DNA of 64,000 nucleotides, taken from NCBI GenBank assembly GCA_023442465.1, contig JAEZZQ010000015.1, positions 186,001 to 250,000 of the forward strand, in the 5' to 3' direction. The notes under the pieces are model-generated. The model saw nothing but the letters and a program-made list of their open reading frames with translations, searched no databases and was not told the origin of the DNA. The stretch comes from Bacillota bacterium. GTDB lineage: Bacteria; Bacillota; Clostridia; Lachnospirales; Lachnospiraceae. Below are positions 59,146-64,000 of the stretch, piece after piece; position 1 is the stretch's first letter, and every line of letters begins with the position of its first letter. Both the position numbers and the translations under genes were made by a program.

Positions 59146-61000
59146 AGCACACACCTCCTCCGAATACGGCGGCACCGCATCCAAGACACTGTATCCGGCA
59201 ATTGGGAGATACGGTCTCTTCCATCGCCTTGTCCCATTCCCTTTTCAGAAAGTCCTTAGTCACGCCGCAATCTATGAAATCCCAAGGAAATACTTCATCC
59301 AGAGAACGCTCTCTCGTAGTATAGAAATCAACGCTTATACCGCACTCCTCGAAGGTCTCCAACCATACGTCATTATGGAAATGCTCGCTCCACGAGTCGA
59401 AGAGACAGCCCTTTTCGTAAGCCCTTCGGATAACCGCTGCAATTTTTCTGTCTCCTCGGGCAAAAACGCCCTCCATAACGCTTACATCCGCTTCATGCCA
59501 GTTATATTTGATACTTTTTTGATTGAGCTGCTCCTTAATGGCACTGCGGGTGAGATATGCCTTTTCGATGAATTCCTCTTTTGTACACATCTTTGCCCAC
59601 TGAAAGGGCGTGAATGGCTTGGGAATGAAGAAGGAGGTACTGCTGACAATCTGTACCTTTCCGTTCTTCCGTTCCTCTTTGGGAACAGTCTCGAAAAATG
59701 TGGCGGCTATCTTGTTGGATAAATCGGCAATACCTCTTATATCCTCCTGCGTCTCCGTAGGAAGCCCAAGCATGAAGTAGAGCTTTACCCTTGTCCAGCC
59801 TCCTTCGAATGCCATAGCCGCTCCTTTAAGGATGACTTCTTCGGTCAAACCCTTGTTGATAACATCTCTAAGCCTTTGGCTTCCGGCCTCGGGCGCAAAA
59901 GTCAGACTGCTCTTTCTTATATCCTGAACCTTACTCATCACGTCCAAAGAAAAAGCATCGATACGAAGAGAGGGCAGTGAAATATTAATATAATTTTTCC
60001 CGCACTCATCGATGAGAAAATCAATAAGTTCAGGAAGCTTGGAATAATCGCTGGAGCTTAAGGAACTTAGGGAAATTTCCTCATGTCCGGTATTTTTCAG
60101 CATTTCTACGGCATAGCCCTTCAACACTTCCACATCACGTTCCCGTACCGGGCGGTAAAGCTGTCCGGCCTGACAGAAACGGCATCCCCTGATACATCCC
60201 CGTTGGATCTCCAGGACTACCCTGTCCTGAGTCGCCTTAATAAAAGGAACTACGGGCTTCATCGGATAGTAGGTATCGGAAACTGCCATCTCGATTTCTT
60301 TCTTCACAGTTTCAGGTATTCCTTCCTCCGCCGGCTTCATCTCGAGAATAGTACCGTCCTCTTTATAGTCAACATCATAAAACATCGGTACATAGATACC
60401 CGAAAGCTTGGCTGCCCTTCTCAGGAATTCTATACGGCTTTCCCCCTTCTCCAAGGAATCCTTGTATAGATCTATGAGCTCACGGTATCTGGTCTCACCT
60501 TCTCCGATATAAAATATATCAAAAAATTCAGCAATCGGTTCGGGATTATAGGTACAAGGCCCTCCGCCGATTACGATGGGATGATCCAGAGTCCTGTCCT
60601 TCGCCAAAAGGGGAATCTGGGACAGATCGAGAATCTGTAAAATGTTCGTATAACACATCTCATACTGAATGGTGATGCCGAGGAAATCCATATCCTTTAC
60701 CGGCTCCTGAGATTCCAGCGCAAAAAGAGGGATATGTTCCTCCCTCATAATTTTATCCAAATCGACCCATGGTGAATAAACCCTTTCACACCATACATCC
60801 TCAAAGCTGTTCAGCATATCGTATATAATCTGAATTCCTAAATGCGACATGCCGATTTCATATATGTCGGGAAAGCACATCGCCATACGGACGGATACCG
60901 CATCCTTATCTTTTACTACTGCATTCACTTCGTTGCCGATATAGCGGGCCGGCTTTTCCACCTGCAGCAGTATTTCATCTCTTAACGCAAGCTTGCTCAT
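59129..61000 (-). CDS. TIGR03960 family B12-binding-type radical SAM protein
   Basis: 623 residues. The N-terminal part resembles the cobalamin-binding region of B12 radical SAM enzymes (MCFPDIYEIGMSHLG). The radical SAM cluster motif is C-I-R-G-C-R-F-C at about residue 270. Further family parts are FAPEAGSQRLRDVINKG and a Cys-rich tail (CRIQCLGCG). Substrate unknown. Coupled to the DUF2344 gene and rng. Confidence 0.92.
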   Translation of the reverse strand: MSKLALRDEILLQVEKPARYIGNEVNAVVKDKDAVSVRMAMCFPDIYEIGMSHLGIQIIYDMLNSFEDVWCERVYSPWVDLDKIMREEHIPLFALESQEPVKDMDFLGITIQYEMCYTNILQILDLSQIPLLAKDRTLDHPIVIGGGPCTYNPEPIAEFFDIFYIGEGETRYRELIDLYKDSLEKGESRIEFLRRAAKLSGIYVPMFYDVDYKEDGTILEMKPAEEGIPETVKKEIEMAVSDTYYPMKPVVPFIKATQDRVVLEIQRGCIRGCRFCQAGQLYRPVRERDVEVLKGYAVEMLKNTGHEEISLSSLSSSDYSKLPELIDFLIDECGKNYINISLPSLRIDAFSLDVMSKVQDIRKSSLTFAPEAGSQRLRDVINKGLTEEVILKGAAMAFEGGWTRVKLYFMLGLPTETQEDIRGIADLSNKIAATFFETVPKEERKNGKVQIVSSTSFFIPKPFTPFQWAKMCTKEEFIEKAYLTRSAIKEQLNQKSIKYNWHEADVSVMEGVFARGDRKIAAVIRRAYEKGCLFDSWSEHFHNDVWLETFEECGISVDFYTTRERSLDEVFPWDFIDCGVTKDFLKREWDKAMEETVSPNCRIQCLGCGAAVFGGGVCYEDKN

Positions 61001-61014
61001 AATACTCCTATCTC

Positions 61015-61073
61015 TTTATAAGTATTTTGACTCATAAAAAGTGTTTTTACTCACTATGAGTTTTTTTACTCAT
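61015..61073 (-). repeat. Tandem array of the palindromic unit, 19-bp period (locus 3 of 3)
   Basis: Minus strand: partial unit ATGAGTAAAAA, then ACTCATAGTGAGTAAAAAC, then ACTTTTTATGAGTCAAAAT, then ACTTATAAAG. Same core as loci 1 and 2, with two added bases per unit. It begins two bases after the stop of the 61.1-kb gene and ends 15 bases before the radical SAM gene. Confidence 0.65.
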
Positions 61074-61074
61074 T

Positions 61075-61518
61075 TTATTTTACATCATTAAATAGAGTAT
61101 AAGGGAAATTATGCTCAAAATCAAATACTACTTCATCCAGACCCGTATCAAAATCCTTATTTATCTCTTCCTTCATCTGATTTACGCTAATGCCTGCGAT
61201 GCTTCCTTCCTCGGCATCGAGGAATAAAAAGCCTGCAAAAAGCAAGACCGCGATGACAAGTCTCAGTCTGAAGGAGGAAAAGGAGGTATGGACCGAACTT
61301 TCCCTGCCATTTTCCAAAGCCTGAAGCTCATAATCCTTATTATCCTTAAAATCACCGTAATATCCTTTGGCATACAGCGGCAGTTCCTCTTGCTCATATT
61401 TCATATCCGTTCCGTACAGCATCCTTTCCCGACTCCTCATTCTCATTCTATTATCCTTACTTTCCGCGCGTATCATCTGAACCAATTGTAATTTCTGGTC
61501 GCTAGAAATATTACCCAT
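61075..61518 (-). CDS. Hypothetical single-pass membrane protein
   Basis: 147 residues from the ATG at 61518, with TTAGGACG upstream; a TTG at 61548 would add ten residues. The first 80 residues are cytosolic and charged (RMRMRSRERMLYG). One membrane helix lies at about 94-110 (LRLVIAVLLFAGFLFLD) and the rest is external and acidic. No family recognised. It lies between the deacetylase and radical SAM genes in one direction. Confidence 0.6.
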   Translation of the reverse strand: MGNISSDQKLQLVQMIRAESKDNRMRMRSRERMLYGTDMKYEQEELPLYAKGYYGDFKDNKDYELQALENGRESSVHTSFSSFRLRLVIAVLLFAGFLFLDAEEGSIAGISVNQMKEEINKDFDTGLDEVVFDFEHNFPYTLFNDVK

Positions 61519-61577
61519 GCAGCTTCGTCCTAACCAATTACTTAACAAAGACTATGCAGAAAAAAAGCGATTTATTC

Positions 61578-62393
61578 TCATTCTGTCAAATCCGACAAAG
61601 GTCTGAAGCTATATCCCATCTCCTCCCACTTCGTTAAAAGCTCATCCAGGATCTCCCCATTCGTCTGTGAGGTACTATGCAACAGAACGATAGCCCCCGG
61701 GTGAATTCGTCCTACCAGCTTTGAAAAAGCTTCTTCCTTCGTGGGCTGCTTATCCTGATACCAGTCCACGTAGGCGAGGCTCCAAAAGAAAGTCTTATAC
61801 CCCATCTCCTTCGCCATCTTTAAATTTTCAACGCTATACTTCCCCTGAGGCGGACGATAATACATACTAAGCTCTTTTCCTGTTATCTGGCGGAATAAGT
61901 CGGCAACCCCGTCCATTTCCTTCCGAAAGGAAGCCATATCCGAAATTTTAGACATATCCAGATGATGATATGTATGATTCCCGACACAATGTCCTTCAGC
62001 AACCATCCTCTTTACCAGCTCAGGCGCTGATTCCAGGTAATGCCCTACAATAAAAAAGGTGGCCGGCGCATTATGTTTTTTCAGCGCATCTAAAATCGGT
62101 TCCGTATTTCCATTCTCATATCCCGCATCAAATGTAAGGTAGATAACCTTCTCCCCCTTATCCCCTACGAAATAAGTGTCATATTTCTTCAATTCTTCCG
62201 CGGACGCTATCCCCGTTGGCTGTGTCTCATTCCCGTACCCACCAAGTCCCCAATTTTCACATTCTGCAGCGATTGCTGAAGTCGGCATCACTCTCTCTTT
62301 CACATATCCCAGTGCCCTTCCTATAAAAAACATAGAAATTAAAAACAGCAGTACTAAGATTACTTTCTTATGAATCAATTGTTTGAACTGCAT
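61578..62393 (-). CDS. PdaA-like polysaccharide deacetylase
   Basis: 271 residues, AGGAAG upstream. A membrane anchor (about 11-28) then a NodB homology domain: TFDAGYENGN (catalytic Asp, with Ala replacing the second Asp), HTYHHLDMS (the metal His pair), YRPPQGKYS and the late LLHSTSQTN. The TFDAGYENG form and long spacing match PdaA-type enzymes that deacetylate muramic acid to form the delta-lactam of spore cortex. A spore role is inferred only by family. Confidence 0.85.
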   Translation of the reverse strand: MQFKQLIHKKVILVLLFLISMFFIGRALGYVKERVMPTSAIAAECENWGLGGYGNETQPTGIASAEELKKYDTYFVGDKGEKVIYLTFDAGYENGNTEPILDALKKHNAPATFFIVGHYLESAPELVKRMVAEGHCVGNHTYHHLDMSKISDMASFRKEMDGVADLFRQITGKELSMYYRPPQGKYSVENLKMAKEMGYKTFFWSLAYVDWYQDKQPTKEEAFSKLVGRIHPGAIVLLHSTSQTNGEILDELLTKWEEMGYSFRPLSDLTE

Positions 62394-62464
62394 ATATTCT
62401 TCCTAAAAAATCTTTGTAACAATATATGGAATCTCTACTCCTTTTATGAACCCGGAAATGCCTT

Positions 62465-62614
62465 GTTACTGTTCACTCCGTTCACAGCAACGCATGATTT
62501 CTGCAATGCAAAAGTTTTGCATTTAAATTCGCTCCGCGAAGCAGAAATCATCTCTTGAATCACTTTCTTACGCAGCTTAACAGTAAATGTTAAGCTACTG
62601 TGTGAACAGTAAAC
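62465..62614 (+). repeat. Dispersed palindromic repeat, copy 4 (longest)
   Basis: 150 bp with both inverted ends, GTTACTGTTCAC and GTGAACAGTAAAC. It contains the GATTTCTG/CAGAAATC arms, an extra palindromic insert AATGCAAAAGTTTTGCATT absent from other copies, ATCACTTTCTTACGCAGC, and the GCTTAACA/TGTTAAGC arms. It lies between the deacetylase gene and the divergent chemoreceptor gene. Confidence 0.88.
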
Positions 62615-62654
62615 AATGACTTCCTAAATATCTGAAGATCAAACAAAATATTCT

Positions 62655-62683
62655 TTGATATTTTCCCCTTTCTATAGTAAAAT
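62655..62683 (+). promoter_or_regulatory. Predicted promoter of the H-NOX chemoreceptor
   Basis: TTGATA, 17-base spacer, TAAAAT, about 90 bases upstream of the ATG. A sigma-D-type motility promoter was not seen. Confidence 0.45.
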
Positions 62684-62776
62684 AAATTCAAATCATACAG
62701 TAATGCCATGATAGTTTTTTAGTTTTAAATATAGAAATAAATACGAAGAAATCTTATGACAAAGGAGATATTTATT

Positions 62777-64000
62777 ATGAAAGGTACCGTAGTTTCTTCA
62801 TGGATGGAATCCTGCCGCAAACTCTTCGGCGATCAAGTCGTTAACAGCGCATTGGAGCACTATCGTTTATCCTCCGACCATATTTTTACCCCTATCGAAG
62901 ACGTTGCCGATGACGTTGCTCTCGGCCTTGTAGATATGATCGGCAACAGTGTCGGAAAAAATCATCAGGAAATATGGGGGCTTATGGGCGAGGAAAACAT
63001 CAAGACATTCAGCCGCATTTACCCCGGCTTTTTCCGTCACGAAGGCGCTTACCAGTTTTTAAAATCCATGAATGATGTACATATTATCGTTATGCGCCGT
63101 TTTAAAGGCGCCGTTCCTCCTATTTTGGATTTACAGCCTATCTCCTCCAGAGAAACCCTTTTCATTTACCGCTCCAAGCGCGGAATGGGCGACTATCTGG
63201 TAGGTTTGTTAAAAGGCGTTTCCAACTACTTCAAGGAAGATATTAAGACAGAAGTTCTAAGCAAGTCCGCCGGCGAGATTCATTTAAAGCTGACCTTTGA
63301 AAAGGAAATACAGTATACCAAACGTTTTCGTTTCAATCAGATCCTCTCCCTCGGTTTTTTGAAGAGAAGCTCTCAAAAGCTCGCTCTGCTCAATACAGTT
63401 TTAATCGGAGCCCTCGGCTTCGTACTTTTTAATGACCCTGCAAAGTCCGCGATACTCGCAGTTTCCACCTGTGCTATCTCTTTGATTTCTTCTTATGTCA
63501 TCAGCAGGCCTGCCAAACTGATCGCAGCGGAGCTTCAAAGCCTGGCCGACAGAACGTTTTCTGAAAACGTAGAGCTTCACTCTCAAGATGAGAACGAAAA
63601 GCTCATGGAAATTATTAATAGCTTAAAAGCCGTGGTTCAGAAGGATTTTATCGAGTTTAACGCTATTGTGGATGAGATGTATACCTTCAATAACTCGCTT
63701 TCCGGTATTGCTTCCACCATGCAGTCCACCTCCAACGATATTACGGATGTTCTGGACGAGGTTGCTGTAGCGGCTACTACGCAGGCAGAGGATACGGAAA
63801 ATGTCGTTTCAGTACTGAATCAAAGCATCGGTAACATTACACGTATCTCTGACGAAAGCCAGAAGAACAAAGCAGAAATTGAAAATGCGGTGAACAGCAT
63901 CGAGAACAGTTTCCTCAACGTTAAGAATACTGCAGCGCAAATCAATCAGGTACTGGATAAATTCGGCAAGATAAAAGATAACAGCAACGAGCTCCAAAAT
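62777..64000 (+). CDS. H-NOX heme domain fused to methyl-accepting chemotaxis protein (3' part beyond window)
   Basis: 408 residues are visible, open at the window end; ATG after AAGGAG. Residues 1-180 are an H-NOX (heme NO/O2-binding) domain: the proximal heme ligand H102 in NDVHIIV, the propionate-binding Y131-x-S133-x-R135 motif in YRSKRG, P115, and Y140, the distal-pocket Tyr that in the family allows O2 binding. Two hydrophobic segments at about 211-245 form the membrane part, then a HAMP-like helix and the start of the MCP signalling domain (QSTSNDITDVLDEVAVAATTQAED). It should signal gas levels to CheA. No che genes lie in the window. Confidence 0.9.
   Translation, partial: MKGTVVSSWMESCRKLFGDQVVNSALEHYRLSSDHIFTPIEDVADDVALGLVDMIGNSVGKNHQEIWGLMGEENIKTFSRIYPGFFRHEGAYQFLKSMNDVHIIVMRRFKGAVPPILDLQPISSRETLFIYRSKRGMGDYLVGLLKGVSNYFKEDIKTEVLSKSAGEIHLKLTFEKEIQYTKRFRFNQILSLGFLKRSSQKLALLNTVLIGALGFVLFNDPAKSAILAVSTCAISLISSYVISRPAKLIAAELQSLADRTFSENVELHSQDENEKLMEIINSLKAVVQKDFIEFNAIVDEMYTFNNSLSGIASTMQSTSNDITDVLDEVAVAATTQAEDTENVVSVLNQSIGNITRISDESQKNKAEIENAVNSIENSFLNVKNTAAQINQVLDKFGKIKDNSNELQN

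Overview
The window comes from a low-to-moderate GC, Gram-positive anaerobe of the Clostridia, most likely a Lachnospiraceae member. This is inferred from the gene set: a DUF4321 protein, the TIGR03960/DUF2344 pair beside rng and rplU-prp-rpmA, an rpmA with a Prp-cleavable N-terminus, non-phosphorylating GapN, and an H-NOX domain fused to a chemotaxis receptor. Nearly everything is chromosomal housekeeping. No rRNA, tRNA, CRISPR array, phage or IS transposase was recognised.

Layout. 1-22 kb (+ strand): the end of mutS, mutL, miaA, a PLP lyase-like gene and radC. Then comes a cell-shape and division block: mreBCD, the giant PBP2 gene mrdA, minCDE, rodA, mgsA and a lipoprotein D,D-carboxypeptidase. 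After that follow a P-loop protein, an HlyD-like membrane protein, YggS, SepF, aroB, lspA and a RluD-type synthase. 22-25 kb (- strand): mgtA behind a 36-residue leader ORF and an intrinsic terminator, which looks like an attenuation system. 25-32.8 kb: a cytidylate-kinase-like protein, a zinc-finger/LuxR/DUF2087 regulator, gapN, dtd, an AI-2E family exporter, ttcA and a tyrosine recombinase. 32.8-39.6 kb: a visibly AT-rich accessory stretch of small unrelated genes, including a pair of unknown genes (one a Gly/Ala-rich membrane protein). 39.6-42 kb: an ABC exporter in an operon with its MerR regulator. 42-43.5 kb: a divergent SOS pair, a YneA-like LysM gene and lexA, with four LexA-type boxes between them. 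44.5-50.1 kb (- strand): a liv branched-chain amino acid ABC operon plus a second cytidylate-kinase-like paralog. 50.7-61 kb (- strand): MATE, rsfS, yqeK, nadD, yhbY, obg, rpmA, prp, rplU, NUDIX, rng, DUF2344 and a radical SAM gene. 61-64 kb: a hypothetical, a PdaA-like deacetylase, and the start of the H-NOX chemoreceptor.

How the genes work together. MreBCD, PBP2 and RodA form the elongation machinery, MinCDE and SepF place and build the septum, and the carboxypeptidase and PdaA-like deacetylase trim peptidoglycan. LspA would process the lipoproteins seen here (the carboxypeptidase and LivK). RplU, Prp and RpmA with Obg, YhbY and RsfS form a ribosome-assembly cluster in which Prp is expected to mature L27.

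Least explained structures. (1) Four copies of a roughly 105-150 bp palindromic repeat with terminal inverted repeats GTTACTGTTCAC. (2) Three loci of short tandem arrays of a palindromic ACTCATGAGT-type unit, each lying just after the 3' end of a gene. (3) The mgtA leader. (4) The orphan two-gene module near 38-39 kb. (5) A MreB with a degraded phosphate-2 motif. Positions were read by eye; no similarity searches were run.
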